A stretch of DNA of 64,000 nt from Erwinia billingiae Eb661 (GCF_000196615.1 NC_014306.1:2480001-2544000); one strand, 5' to 3'. Counted from the stretch's first letter, positions 1 through 9,423 are shown. Translations and numbers: made by a program. Notes: generated by a model from the sequence alone, not told the origin.

Positions 1-2
1 AC

Positions 3-3000
3 ACAGCAAATAATAGCGGCAAAGTACTTTCAGCGGGTGAGCTGACCTTTAATACCCCCCAGCTCACCAACAGTGGCTGGCTACAGGCGGCGCAACTGAC
101 TCTTAACGCCGCCAGTGCCAGCAACAGCGGCACATTGCTTGCCGATCAACAGGGAACGCTCACCGGCTCGCAACTGCAGAATCAGGGCATGGCACAGGGC
201 GGCAATCTGGCAGTCAATTACGCACAGCTCAATAACAGCGGAACGGTGTTAGGCGTTGACCAGCTCACCGTCAATGCCACCCAGGTCACCCATCAGGCTT
301 CGGGGAGACTGTTCAGTGGCGGCAGTCTGCTGCTGAAAAGTACCGGATTTGATCAGCTCGGTCAGGTCGTGGCGTTGGGCGACGCTACCTTGCAGTTAAT
401 CAATGGTTTTACCGGCAGAAACACGCTGGCGGCAGGCAACCGCCTCAGCATTAGCAGCAATGGTGCTATCGAGAACCAGAGCCAGATGCAGGGTCAGGCA
501 GTGACGCTGAGTGCCGGGGGCGATCTCACCAATAACGGACAGATCACCACCGGAACCGGCGACAGCAGCCTCAGCGGCAACCGCATCAACCTGAACGGCG
601 CAGGGTCATTACAGGGCGGCGGCAATCTGGCGCTGACCAGTCGCAGCGATGTCGTGGTGAATGGCTTTACCGGCACGCTTGGCAATCTGACCATCAACTC
701 GCCAGGCAGCATCATTAACACCGCGCTGCTGTATGCCGGCCAAAATCTCTATCTGTACGGCAACAGTATCCAAAATCAACGCGGCGACATGCTGGCAGGT
801 AACAGTCTCTGGCTGCAGCGAGATGCGGCGGGGAATGCCAACGGGGAGGTGATTAATACGTCCGGGACGATTGAGTCACAGAATGGTGATATCACCATTA
901 AAACCGGGCATCTGCTTAATACGCGGGATGGGCTCACGACGAGTTCCACCACCATTGAGGGGCCCGGTATTCCAGCTGGAGCTGAAAGCGGGTCTTTTGA
1001 GCTGGAGTTGGCTGACTTTTCTGTTGAAAATAAAGAGTTAGGTTACTATTTCAAAGAATCTAAAGGTGGTAGCAGTGGACACGGCGCGAGCGGAACCGTA
1101 CGGGCCTATCTTGCACCAACTGAAAAAACACGCGTAAAGCGCTATCTGGTGAGCGAAACCAGCGTAACTGCTTTTGCTGACGGAGGAGCTGGTCGGATCG
1201 CGGCAAGCCGGGACCTTTCAGTGAGTGCTTCTACGCTGAACAATCAGGCAAGTTATCTGCTTGCCGGCAGGAATGCGAATCTGTCAGGAGGACAGTTGAA
1301 TAATGCATCCTGGCAGAACGGGACAACCAGCCAATATTTAACCTACACCTCATTAGCAGACATAAGGCCTGTTATGCAGGTCATTGTTAAGAAAAAACCT
1401 GGTGAGGATAACATTGGCGCAAGCAACGTAGAGTTTTACGACCCGGATCGGTTCGCCATAAACAGGGGTAACACCAGCGATGAAACCGTCACGTACATTT
1501 TGTCTGGCACTCCTGAATATGAGACGACTTACACAGGGGACGGATTACGGGCCGTTATCCAGGCGGGAGGCAGCGTCAATGCCAGCTTCAGCGGCGACAT
1601 CAGCAACACCTCAACCACGGCGAATGCCGGATGGAGCGGGAATACGCTGGCCGCACCAGCCCTCAGCGGTCTGTCGGGCATAAACAAGACGACATCATTA
1701 CAACGCCAGCAGTTGACGGGCAGTGAGAATGTGGCGATCAACTCGCCAGAATGGCGCGATCAACTGCAAAATGCGCTGCAGCAGGTTAACGGCGGCGCGA
1801 CGCTGGTGGATCGGTCAGAAGCGACAAAAAACCTCACTGACGTTGAAAAGGCACATAATGCCGCCAGTGGCACCAGTGTGCTGCCCGCATCGCTTCACCA
1901 TTACGCCGCTGCGAACGTCGACACCAGCGCCTATCCGCTACCCTCCAGTGAAAATGGCTACTTCGTTACAGGAGACAGCAAAAGTCCGTACCTGATCACC
2001 CTCAACCCAAAACTCAATGGATTAGGGCAACTCGATAGCAGTCTGTTTGGCGATCTCAATGCGCTGCTGGGTAAACAGCCGGGGAGTGCGTTGCAGGAAA
2101 CGCGTCAGCAATATACCGATGTAAACACCTTCCTCGGTTCGGCCTATCTGCTTGATCGCCTCAACCTGAAACCTGAAAGCGATTACCGCTTCCTCGGCGA
2201 TGCGGCGTTTGATACGCGTTACGTCAGCAATACCGTGCTTAATCAGACCGGTAGCCGCTATCTGAATGGGATTGGATCCGAGTTGGATCAGATGCAGTAC
2301 CTGATGGATAACGCGGCAGCGGCACAGCAATCACTCGGGCTGCAGTTTGGTATATCTCTGACGGCAGAACAGATCGCGTCACTGGATAAGAGCATTATCT
2401 GGTGGGAGTCCGCTTCAGTGAATGGCCAGACAGTACTGGTCCCTAAAGTTTACCTGTCATCCAAAGACGCAGCGATGAATGACGGCAGCGTAATTGCAGG
2501 TAATAACGTCACGCTGTCAGGTGGCAATATCACCAACAGTGGCAGCAGCATTACTGCGCAGAACGCCGTAGCGATAGACAGTCAGAATAACATCGACAAT
2601 CTCAACGCCGGTCTCATTAAAGCGGGCAGTGACCTTCAGCTAGGCGCGTTAAACGATATCAACAACGTCAGCTCAACCATCAGTGGTAAAAAAGTTGCTC
2701 TGGAGAGCATTAACGGTGACATCAATAACATCACCGCCAGCTCAATGTGGAAGATAGGCGGCAACGGACCGGTGCAGGCAAGCAAGACGCTGATTGGCCA
2801 GAAGGCGGCGATTACGTCACAAGATGCGCTCAGTCTGAAGTCCGGCAACGATATAAATATCACCGGTGCCTCACTCAATGCTGGTGGCGATCTGCTGCTC
2901 AATGCCGGGCACGACCTCAGTCTCAACAGCATCGCGACCAGCGAAAGCCGCAAAATAGGCAACAAAGAAACGCATAGCTCAGGTGCCGAGCGCACAACGC

Positions 3001-6000
3001 TTTCCAGCGGCGGCGATCTGACGTTAAGAGCCGGGCAGGATATAACCAGTCAGGCGGCAGCGCTGGCAGCAGAGGGTGATATTGGTCTTCAGGCGGGACG
3101 TGATATCAACCTTGAAGCGGAAGCGACAACATCCGGCAACAGCGAGCGCGGCAGCAAGAAAACGGTGATCAATGAAACCGTGCGTCAGCAGGGCACTGAA
3201 ATAGCCAGCGGCGGCAATACTTCATTAATAGCAGGCCATGACATCAACAGTCAGGCGAGTGATATAACGGCTCAACAGGACATTACATTGCACGCCGGTA
3301 ATAACGTAGATCTGGGTACTGCAACAGAGAGCGATTATTACTACAAAGAAGAAACCAAAACCAAAAAAGGTCTGCTCAGCAAGAAGACGACGCATACCAT
3401 TCAGGAAGACAGTGCAACCAATGAAAAAGGCACGCTGCTAAGCGGGAATAATGTCTCCGTTTCTGCTGGAAATGACCTGCTGGTTAAGGGTTCTCAAGTG
3501 GTTGGTGACGGAAAAGTTGACCTAAACGCAGGTAATAACGTTGAGATCGCAGCCGCAACCAACATGGATTCGGCCTGGCGTTTCTCGGAAACCAAAAAAA
3601 GCGGTTTGATGGGTACCGGTGGGCTAGGGATTAGCATTGGTAGCAGTAAATCTCTTCACGAGATGAAGCAGAAAGGGACTACGCAAAGTCAAAGCATTAG
3701 CACGGTGGGTAGCACCGCCGGGGATGTTTCAATTACGGCTGGTAAGCAACTTCAGGTCAACGGTGCCGATCTTATTGCCGGTGGTAACATGGCACTCCAG
3801 GGCGATAGCGTGACAATCACTCCGGGCCATGACGTACGGACGCGTGATGAACGGTTTGAACAACGCACGAGTGGCCTGACTCTTGCGCTCTCCGGTGCAG
3901 TGGCTGAAGCAGTCAATAGTGCTATTGCCGCAGCGCAATCTGCAAAGCAGGAGAGTGACGGACGACTTGCCGCATTACAGGCGACAAAAGCGGTACTCTC
4001 CGGTGTACAAGCTAATCAGGGAAGTCAGCTCGCACAGGCAAATGGCGATCCCAACAACGGCATTGGCATCAGTCTGTCACTGACTACTCAACAATCTAAA
4101 TCACAACAACACCAACAATCAGACACGGTTAGCGGCTCAACGATCAATGCCGGAAAAAATCTCAGTATTGATGCGACCGGTAAAGGAAACGGTGTTAATA
4201 GCGGTGACCTGCTGATTGCCGGCAGTCAGCTGAAAGCCGCTGGCGATACCTCCTTACATGCAGCAAACGACATCACACTGGCCGCGGCGTCTAACACGCA
4301 ACAGACCACCGGAAAGAACAGCAGCAGCGGTGGCGGAGTTGGGATCAGCTTTGGCGTAGGGTCGGGCAGTGCAGGGCTTAGTATCTTTGCCAGCGTCAAT
4401 GGCGCTAAAGGTCATGAAAAAGGCAATGGTACTGTCTGGAGTGAGACCACTCTGGATAGCGGTGGAGATGTATCTATTACTAGCGGCCGTGATACCACGC
4501 TCAGCGGTGCGCAGGTGAATGGCAACAGCGTCAAAGCTGATATTGGGCGTGACCTGACGATGGCCAGCCTTCAGGACAGCGACAATTACGATTCGAAACA
4601 AACCAGTTTTGGGGCAGGAGGCAGTTTCACCTTTGGTTCCATGACGGGCTCTGGTTACGTCAACGTCAGTCAGGACAAGATGCACAGCAATTATGACAGT
4701 GTGACTGACCAGAGCGGGATTTATGCGGGTAAGGGCGGTTTCGACATTACGGTCGGTAATCACACGCAATTGAACGGCGCCGTAATTGCCAGCCAGGCGG
4801 ACGCTGATAAAAATCGTCTTGATACCGGTACCCTGGGTTATACCGATATTCATAATGAAGCAGATTATAAAACCGAACATGCGGGAATTGGTATTAGTTC
4901 TGGTGCGAGCATGGGGGGGCAGTTTGCGGGCAATATGGCAAATACACTGCTGGCAGGCGCAGGGGGTTCCGGGCATGCAGAAGGAACCACCCAGTCTGCT
5001 GTGGCACAGGGCACAATCATTGTTCGTGATAAAGCCAATCAACAGCAGAATGTGGATGACTTGAGCCGTGATACCGAGCATGCTAACGACAGTATCAGTC
5101 CGATCTTTAACAAAGAGAAAGAACAAAAACGTCTGCAGACAGCGCAGTTGATAGGTGAGATCGGCGTGCAAGCAATGGATATTGCCAGGACGCAGGGCCA
5201 GATAGAAGCCACAAAAGCCGGTAAGGCAGAGCTGGCTGCGAAAGGCGTTAAAGAACCGGGTGAGAATGCCACGAAGGAAGAACGTGCCGCCTGGAATAAA
5301 GCCCTGACGGAAACCTCCGGCTATAAAACGGCCCAACAGCAATGGGGAACCGGCAGCGCCATCCAGCAGGGTATCCAGGCGGCGACTGCGGCGGTGCAGG
5401 GTCTGGCGGGTGGGAATATCGCTCAGGCAGTCAGCGGCGCGGCGGCGCCTTACCTCGCTGAGCAAATTCATAATATGACCACCACAAAAGGCCCTGACGG
5501 TAAGGATGTGGTGAACACACAAGCCAACCTGATGGCTCATGCCGTGGTTGGTGCAGTAACTTCCTGGGCTGCGGGCAACAGCGCATTAGCAGGGGCCTCC
5601 GGCGCGGTAATGGGTGAATACATAGCCCAGCAGATGTATCCGGGCGTTGACCGTAAAGACCTGACGGAAGAGCAGCGCCAGACGATAAGCGCGCTGGGGA
5701 CACTGGCGGCAGGACTTGCCGGTGGCGTTGTTGGTGACAGCACGGCGGATGCGGTTGCGGGGGCGCAGGCGGGTAAAACGTCGCTCGAAAACAACAATCT
5801 TATTCTGCCTGCACCAGTGCCTGTACCGGGCGTGCCCGTTGGCCCCGGCGATCAGGTCAAACAGGATGCGGATAAGCAGATAGCTTCCGGCCTGGACGGT
5901 TCGCTGAAAGATTTTGGTGAAGCCATAGATAAAGCCACACAGTGTTCATTCGGGCGGGCCTGTTCTGAAGATACTGGCGAAAGCAGCGCAAATCAGCCTA

Positions 6001-6446
6001 ATATTGGAAAGGATCTGACCGATGCAGAGAAGGCTGAACTGAGTGGATCCGGATCCGGAACACCGGGCGGCTGGGAGCCTCAGGATGAGGAGAATGCGCG
6101 CAATAATGAGAATAAACAGAATAATAATTTTGATCGTTTCAAAAAAGATGATCTTGTCTCTTCGGCCAATGAGCCAATTAATGAGCAAGGATTATCAGCA
6201 GCGGCCAGAGCGTGGGAAAAACATGCAGGTAGACCTGGCGGTGTTTTTGAACCATTAAAAGGTAATCCCGCACAAAAAAGCGAAGCAGCTAATCAGTTTG
6301 TAAACGAAGTTTTGAACAATAAAAACACTGTAAAAACAGACCTGTCCAGAGGGGGCGTAGAATACAGACTTCCTGACGGTAGAGGGGTGCGATATAACTC
6401 TGATGGTTCATTTTCTGGTTTCTTAGATCCTAAAATGCCGAGATAA
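3..6446 (+). CDS. cdiA: CdiA-family contact-dependent inhibition toxin/filamentous adhesin, 3' part
   Basis: The reading frame is open from the left edge, so this is the C-terminal 2147 residues of a larger secreted two-partner (type Vb) protein; its signal peptide, TPS domain and CdiB partner lie outside the window. Long tracts of FHA-type repeats recur (GGDLTLRAGQDI, GGNTSLIAGHDI, LNAGNNVEI), which form the beta-helical stalk. A Gly/Ala-rich pre-toxin segment follows at about 5340-5780. The VENN boundary motif is present as LENN at 5784-5795, leaving a 220-residue CdiA-CT. The CT starts with a Pro-rich stretch (LPAPVPVPGVPVGPGDQ) and ends in a toxin domain whose last motif is GRGVRYNSDGSFSGFLDP. 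I think this resembles tRNase-type BECR-fold toxins, but the nuclease class is an inference. The cognate immunity gene begins 4 bp after the stop. CdiA identity is secure; toxin activity is not. Confidence 0.93.
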   Translation, partial: TANNSGKVLSAGELTFNTPQLTNSGWLQAAQLTLNAASASNSGTLLADQQGTLTGSQLQNQGMAQGGNLAVNYAQLNNSGTVLGVDQLTVNATQVTHQASGRLFSGGSLLLKSTGFDQLGQVVALGDATLQLINGFTGRNTLAAGNRLSISSNGAIENQSQMQGQAVTLSAGGDLTNNGQITTGTGDSSLSGNRINLNGAGSLQGGGNLALTSRSDVVVNGFTGTLGNLTINSPGSIINTALLYAGQNLYLYGNSIQNQRGDMLAGNSLWLQRDAAGNANGEVINTSGTIESQNGDITIKTGHLLNTRDGLTTSSTTIEGPGIPAGAESGSFELELADFSVENKELGYYFKESKGGSSGHGASGTVRAYLAPTEKTRVKRYLVSETSVTAFADGGAGRIAASRDLSVSASTLNNQASYLLAGRNANLSGGQLNNASWQNGTTSQYLTYTSLADIRPVMQVIVKKKPGEDNIGASNVEFYDPDRFAINRGNTSDETVTYILSGTPEYETTYTGDGLRAVIQAGGSVNASFSGDISNTSTTANAGWSGNTLAAPALSGLSGINKTTSLQRQQLTGSENVAINSPEWRDQLQNALQQVNGGATLVDRSEATKNLTDVEKAHNAASGTSVLPASLHHYAAANVDTSAYPLPSSENGYFVTGDSKSPYLITLNPKLNGLGQLDSSLFGDLNALLGKQPGSALQETRQQYTDVNTFLGSAYLLDRLNLKPESDYRFLGDAAFDTRYVSNTVLNQTGSRYLNGIGSELDQMQYLMDNAAAAQQSLGLQFGISLTAEQIASLDKSIIWWESASVNGQTVLVPKVYLSSKDAAMNDGSVIAGNNVTLSGGNITNSGSSITAQNAVAIDSQNNIDNLNAGLIKAGSDLQLGALNDINNVSSTISGKKVALESINGDINNITASSMWKIGGNGPVQASKTLIGQKAAITSQDALSLKSGNDINITGASLNAGGDLLLNAGHDLSLNSIATSESRKIGNKETHSSGAERTTLSSGGDLTLRAGQDITSQAAALAAEGDIGLQAGRDINLEAEATTSGNSERGSKKTVINETVRQQGTEIASGGNTSLIAGHDINSQASDITAQQDITLHAGNNVDLGTATESDYYYKEETKTKKGLLSKKTTHTIQEDSATNEKGTLLSGNNVSVSAGNDLLVKGSQVVGDGKVDLNAGNNVEIAAATNMDSAWRFSETKKSGLMGTGGLGISIGSSKSLHEMKQKGTTQSQSISTVGSTAGDVSITAGKQLQVNGADLIAGGNMALQGDSVTITPGHDVRTRDERFEQRTSGLTLALSGAVAEAVNSAIAAAQSAKQESDGRLAALQATKAVLSGVQANQGSQLAQANGDPNNGIGISLSLTTQQSKSQQHQQSDTVSGSTINAGKNLSIDATGKGNGVNSGDLLIAGSQLKAAGDTSLHAANDITLAAASNTQQTTGKNSSSGGGVGISFGVGSGSAGLSIFASVNGAKGHEKGNGTVWSETTLDSGGDVSITSGRDTTLSGAQVNGNSVKADIGRDLTMASLQDSDNYDSKQTSFGAGGSFTFGSMTGSGYVNVSQDKMHSNYDSVTDQSGIYAGKGGFDITVGNHTQLNGAVIASQADADKNRLDTGTLGYTDIHNEADYKTEHAGIGISSGASMGGQFAGNMANTLLAGAGGSGHAEGTTQSAVAQGTIIVRDKANQQQNVDDLSRDTEHANDSISPIFNKEKEQKRLQTAQLIGEIGVQAMDIARTQGQIEATKAGKAELAAKGVKEPGENATKEERAAWNKALTETSGYKTAQQQWGTGSAIQQGIQAATAAVQGLAGGNIAQAVSGAAAPYLAEQIHNMTTTKGPDGKDVVNTQANLMAHAVVGAVTSWAAGNSALAGASGAVMGEYIAQQMYPGVDRKDLTEEQRQTISALGTLAAGLAGGVVGDSTADAVAGAQAGKTSLENNNLILPAPVPVPGVPVGPGDQVKQDADKQIASGLDGSLKDFGEAIDKATQCSFGRACSEDTGESSANQPNIGKDLTDAEKAELSGSGSGTPGGWEPQDEENARNNENKQNNNFDRFKKDDLVSSANEPINEQGLSAAARAWEKHAGRPGGVFEPLKGNPAQKSEAANQFVNEVLNNKNTVKTDLSRGGVEYRLPDGRGVRYNSDGSFSGFLDPKMPR

Positions 6447-6450
6447 AAAT

Positions 6451-6690
6451 ATGGATAACAATTTTGAAATAACGTTCTTCAGTGATTCTAAATACGAAAA
6501 AATCACAGCAGAGATCTCTTATAAGGATCAAATAGTTTGCCAATTAAACAAAGATAAAGGTCCTGATAATATTGAGATCGAATTCTTCTCAGATGCCAGA
6601 ATGTTAGCTGAACAGAATGCAATGAAATTTAGTCTGAGCAGCTTTTTGCAGATATTAGAGGAAGCAATGGAAGAATTGAAAGTATCCTAA
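6451..6690 (+). CDS. cdiI: CdiI immunity protein (cognate to the cdiA upstream)
   Basis: A 79-residue acidic cytosolic protein whose ATG lies 4 bp after the cdiA stop, exactly where the immunity gene of a CDI locus is expected. It has no signal peptide or membrane segment. The patterns ITAEISYKDQIV and DNIEIEFFSD and a C-terminal amphipathic helix (FLQILEEAMEEL) are visible. It is predicted to bind and neutralise the CdiA-CT toxin in the producing cell. A divergent relative lies at 9435-9656, where it again follows the tail of a similar toxin, which supports the pairing. The base composition is much more AT-rich than the cdiA stalk, as usual for exchanged CT/immunity modules. The immunity role rests on position and pairing, not on a domain I can name. 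Confidence 0.8.
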   Translation: MDNNFEITFFSDSKYEKITAEISYKDQIVCQLNKDKGPDNIEIEFFSDARMLAEQNAMKFSLSSFLQILEEAMEELKVS

Positions 6691-6699
6691 CCAAGATGG

Positions 6700-6730
6700 A
6701 ATCCCAGCCCTTACAGCTGGGATTTTACTT
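6700..6730 (+). terminator. Rho-independent terminator after cdiI
   Basis: Nine-base arms AATCCCAGC and GCTGGGATT flank a 7-nt loop and run into TTTTACTT. It lies 10 bp after the cdiI stop. Similar hairpins ending in GGGATTTT follow the later immunity genes of this array. Confidence 0.75.
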
Positions 6731-6811
6731 TATAACCAGCGAGCTACCTTAGGTCTGCCGACACTCAATCGTCCCTTCCGGGATCTTCCGTGGCCGCTTC
6801 TGCGGTGTGCG

Positions 6812-8366
6812 GGTTCAACCACCTACAGCGCCATCTCGCCGGGTACTATCGAGATACGAAACCCGGACGGTCAGCAGCAGGATGTCTTGCAACTCAGTCG
6901 GGACACGGCGTCCGCAGAGAATGCGCTAATGGACAGCTTCGATGCGGAAAAAGTGCAGAACAGCCTCACCGCACAGCGCGAGATGGCCGCACTGGCACAG
7001 CAGGTCATTACGCAGACGTTCGATTATCTGAAGGAACAGGAGAAGCAAGAGCAGAAGAAAAAGCTTGAGAACGACAGTGAATTCAACAAGCTGACTGACG
7101 TTGAAAAAGAAAAAGTGCTGGATAAGGCAGCCGAAGATAAATATGGTATTGGCTCAAAAATGCAGATTGCCGCGCAGGCCATCAGCGGCGTGTTTGCCGG
7201 CCTTGCGGGCGGGAACGTAGGCGGGGCGGTCGCAGCCGGTGCGGCTCCGCTGCTGGCACAGATGGTGAAGCAGGTTTCGCAAGACAATGAGCCGTTGCGA
7301 ATTCTGTTGCACACCCTGGCATCGGGGCTTATTGCCAAAGCTCAGGGCGGTAGCGTGGCTGGAGGCGCTGCGGGCGGGTTAACTGCAGGCTTAATGGGTT
7401 ATAACGACGCGCTCAGTAAATTGTTGTTTGGCAGGGAGCCTTCTGAGCTGTCTGCTGATGAAAAAATGCTTATCGCCAATATTATTACGCTGGCAGGCGC
7501 AGCGACAGGCGGAGCAGTGGATGGCAGTGCAGGAGTTGGAAGCGGGGCATCTGCAGGCAGGACTGAGGTTGAGAATAACTATCTAAGCCAGAAACAGCAG
7601 GCTCAGAAAGAGAAAGAAATCGCTGAATGTCAGACCACAGCCTGTAAAGCTGGCGCACAGGCGAAATGGACCGCGATAGACCTGGGGCAGGACGGGAGCT
7701 TTGCGGCGGGTATGGTCGCCGGGGTTCCGGCAGGGCTGTATGACACGATTGACAGCATCGTTAAAACTGCCAGCAATCCACAGGAAACCTATGACGCCTT
7801 GAAATCGCTGTTTAACAGCGGTGATGTGCTGGGTAATGTTTCAGATGCGGTGAAGCAGTCCTATATCGACCGTATCGACCGTATGGAAACGGAATACCAG
7901 AAAGCCGGAGCCAGCGGCTCGTTTAATGCGGGTGTTGAGGGTGGTAAGCTTGTGACCGATATAGCCGGGCTGCTGGCTGGCGGTGCCGGAGTGGTGAAAG
8001 GTGGCGCGATACTGACGGAGAAGGTTGTTGCGAAAACCACTGGTATGGTGGAAACAGCATTGAAATCTTCGGTAGTTAATAAACTTCTTGAAGCAGACCG
8101 AATTGGCAGTGGGTTAAAACCAGAATCCTACTCATAGAGGTGCAAGTTATCTGAGCCGTGAGCAATTGATGGATGGAAAAGTTTTCACTATCAAAGGCGG
8201 TGATGGTATAAAAAGAAAATTACTGCAAGCTGAAGGTTCCTTTAATGATAAGAAAGGTATATTTGAATATATCTATGATAATAAAGGAAACGTAACACAC
8301 CAAAGATTTATTGAAGGTGGCAGCATTACCGGTACCCCTAACCAACGATTGCCGAAGGTAAAATGA
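6812..8366 (+). pseudogene. Orphan CdiA-CT module (cdiA-o1): pre-toxin, VENN and frameshifted toxin domain
   Basis: This is a displaced cdiA 3' end. CdiA-like sequence starts abruptly near 6812 (TTYSAISPGTIEIRNPDGQQ), with no start codon of its own until 6887, and continues through the Ala/Gly-rich pre-toxin region to a canonical VENN at 7568-7579. The CT then reads through a hydrophobic Gly-rich segment (DIAGLLAGGAGVVKGGAIL) to GSGLKPESYS and a stop at 8135-8137. The missing toxin domain continues in another frame from about 8124 (NPTHRGASYLSREQL, GGDGIKRKLLQ, HQRFIEGG, GTPNQRLPKVK) and ends at 8366. Removing one base near 8123 would join the frames as KPNPTHRGASY. It is probably silent unless recombined into the main cdiA. 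A sequencing error cannot be excluded. Confidence 0.85.
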
Positions 8367-8367
8367 C

Positions 8368-8877
8368 ATGAATTTATATCCAATACCTTTTGATTTTATT
8401 GATAAAAGTGCTCATCTTTCATGGTGCGATGTAAAATGGGGTTATGAAAATAATCTCATTACCTCAGACGTGCCAATAAAGAAAGCAGAAAAGAATGTAT
8501 TAACAGGAGGTTATACTAATCCTGAGCTTGAATTATCATTCGTAATACCTGGTGAAGTAAATCAGATGGCTCCCTTTTTAAAGAAACTATGTTCTGAATT
8601 TGAGCAGAAAGATGATCTGACGACCAAAAAAAAATGGCTATTTATTGTTCTAAGCTGGCTCTGGAGTAATCGTAATAGCTTTGAAGATCCATTAGCTGAA
8701 GTTGAAATAATTTATGCTGATTTTGATTATCCGTCTGAAATGGAGGGTTTTATTAAATATATGCCTCCTTCTGATGGATATGACCCGTCAACGCACTCTC
8801 AAATGGAAAATATTAATCATTTAATGGGTAAGTGGAAAAATTATTTAGAAAAAGGCTCTGCTGTCTTTAAGAATTAG
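8368..8877 (+). CDS. DUF2247-family immunity protein of the orphan CDI module
   Basis: A 169-residue cytosolic protein starting one base after the toxin stop (TGA-C-ATG). The N-terminal pattern IPFDFIDKSAHLSWCDVKWGY and the following ELELSFVIPGEV stretch match the DUF2247 family as I know it. Proteins of this family occur next to polymorphic toxins as immunity factors. The gene is intact although its toxin partner is frameshifted, so the cell should keep resistance to this toxin type while being unable to deliver it from here. It is AT-rich compared with the pre-toxin DNA. The immunity role is inferred from family and position. Confidence 0.8.
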   Translation: MNLYPIPFDFIDKSAHLSWCDVKWGYENNLITSDVPIKKAEKNVLTGGYTNPELELSFVIPGEVNQMAPFLKKLCSEFEQKDDLTTKKKWLFIVLSWLWSNRNSFEDPLAEVEIIYADFDYPSEMEGFIKYMPPSDGYDPSTHSQMENINHLMGKWKNYLEKGSAVFKN

Positions 8878-8880
8878 ATA

Positions 8881-8906
8881 AATCCCACCCCTGTCGGCGG
8901 GATTTT
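8881..8906 (+). terminator. Terminator after the DUF2247 immunity gene
   Basis: Arms AATCCCACC and GGCGGGATT (8 of 9 pairs) are followed by TTTTACTA. The outer sequence closely resembles the hairpin after cdiI at 6700-6730. Confidence 0.6.
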
Positions 8907-8935
8907 ACTATGTAGGCCAGTTACTTATCACTTCT

Positions 8936-9012
8936 CAATGAGCCGTTGTGAATTCTGTTACACACCCTGGCATCGGGGCTTATTGCCAAAGCTCAGGGCG
9001 GTAGCGTGGCTG
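8936..9012 (+). repeat. Duplicated 77-bp pre-toxin fragment
   Basis: This stretch is a copy of 7285-7361 inside the orphan pre-toxin region and matches it at 75 of 77 positions. In the source it encodes NEPLRILLHTLASGLIAKAQ. Here it stands alone with no continuing reading frame and marks the start of the next, more decayed toxin module. Confidence 0.9.
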
Positions 9013-9037
9013 TGTATGGAAAGGTCCCTGATAAAAA

Positions 9038-9066
9038 CCTCGCCTTTAATCGGCGGGATTTTTTTA
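9038..9066 (+). terminator. Terminator-like hairpin within the decayed CDI array
   Basis: CCTCGCC and GGCGGGA pair (six pairs, one G-U) around a 7-nt loop and are followed by seven T. It again ends in GGGATTTT like the two hairpins upstream, although no intact gene precedes it. It is probably a remnant left by module replacement. Confidence 0.6.
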
Positions 9067-9070
9067 CCAG

Positions 9071-9160
9071 TCAGTCAGCCCGTGGCCGGATAATCAGCTG
9101 TACGTGCTCGACGGTGACGGAATAATAAGTGATAAAAATTACCCCCCTAACAAAAGATGA
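9071..9160 (+). pseudogene. Remnant of a toxin C-terminus (second orphan module)
   Basis: Read in the frame that ends with TGA at 9158-9160, the DNA gives SPWPDNQLYVLDGDGIISDK followed by NYPPNKR. It looks like the last residues of a protein, with nothing coding upstream except the 77-bp pre-toxin copy. The tail overlaps the start of the small gene at 9129, as toxin and immunity genes often nearly overlap. The toxin family was not recognised. Confidence 0.4.
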
Positions 9161-9332
9161 CTTTTATCATAAAAAAATCCCCTCTATTTTTCATGATATT
9201 GAATATGCTCATTATTATTACTATGTCACTTTTGATGAAGTGGTGGTTTTTAAATTTTCTACGCAAAGTGAAATAAAACCTACCGTTATGAGATTAGCCA
9301 ACGTAATAGGGTTTATTAAAAAATATATCTAA
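9129..9332 (+). CDS. Small hypothetical protein, possible orphan immunity protein
   Basis: A 67-residue ORF beginning with GTG; no ATG is available before residue 45. It is rich in Tyr, Phe and Lys (DIEYAHYYYYVTFDEVVVFKF), acidic to neutral, and has no signal peptide. The family was not recognised. Its position just behind a toxin-tail remnant and its AT-rich composition match the immunity genes of this array. The start is uncertain because it overlaps the upstream remnant by 32 bases; the protein could also be a truncated remnant itself. Confidence 0.45.
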   Translation: MIKITPLTKDDFYHKKIPSIFHDIEYAHYYYYVTFDEVVVFKFSTQSEIKPTVMRLANVIGFIKKYI

Positions 9333-9351
9333 ATCAGGGTGTTATGGGGGT

Positions 9352-9423
9352 GTAACCGATCTTTTTTCGTCCAATGTTCAGGGGCTGCGATATGGCTCTC
9401 AAGGAAAATTTATAGACTTTTAG
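9352..9423 (+). pseudogene. Remnant of a BECR-like CdiA-CT tail (third orphan module)
   Basis: The frame ending at TAG 9421-9423 reads VTDLFSSNVQ then GLRYGSQGKFIDF. This mirrors the end of the intact CdiA-CT (TDLSRGG ... GRGVRYNSDGSFSGFLDP), with an internal deletion. No coding sequence for the rest of the toxin remains. Confidence 0.55.

Noticed and set aside
4254..5540. 428-residue open frame on the minus strand
   Set aside because: It lies antisense within cdiA, has no ribosome site and no recognisable domain; it is a by-product of the repeat codon pattern.
5946..6258. Small frames in both directions over the CdiA-CT
   Set aside because: They are out-of-frame products within the toxin coding sequence, with no independent support.
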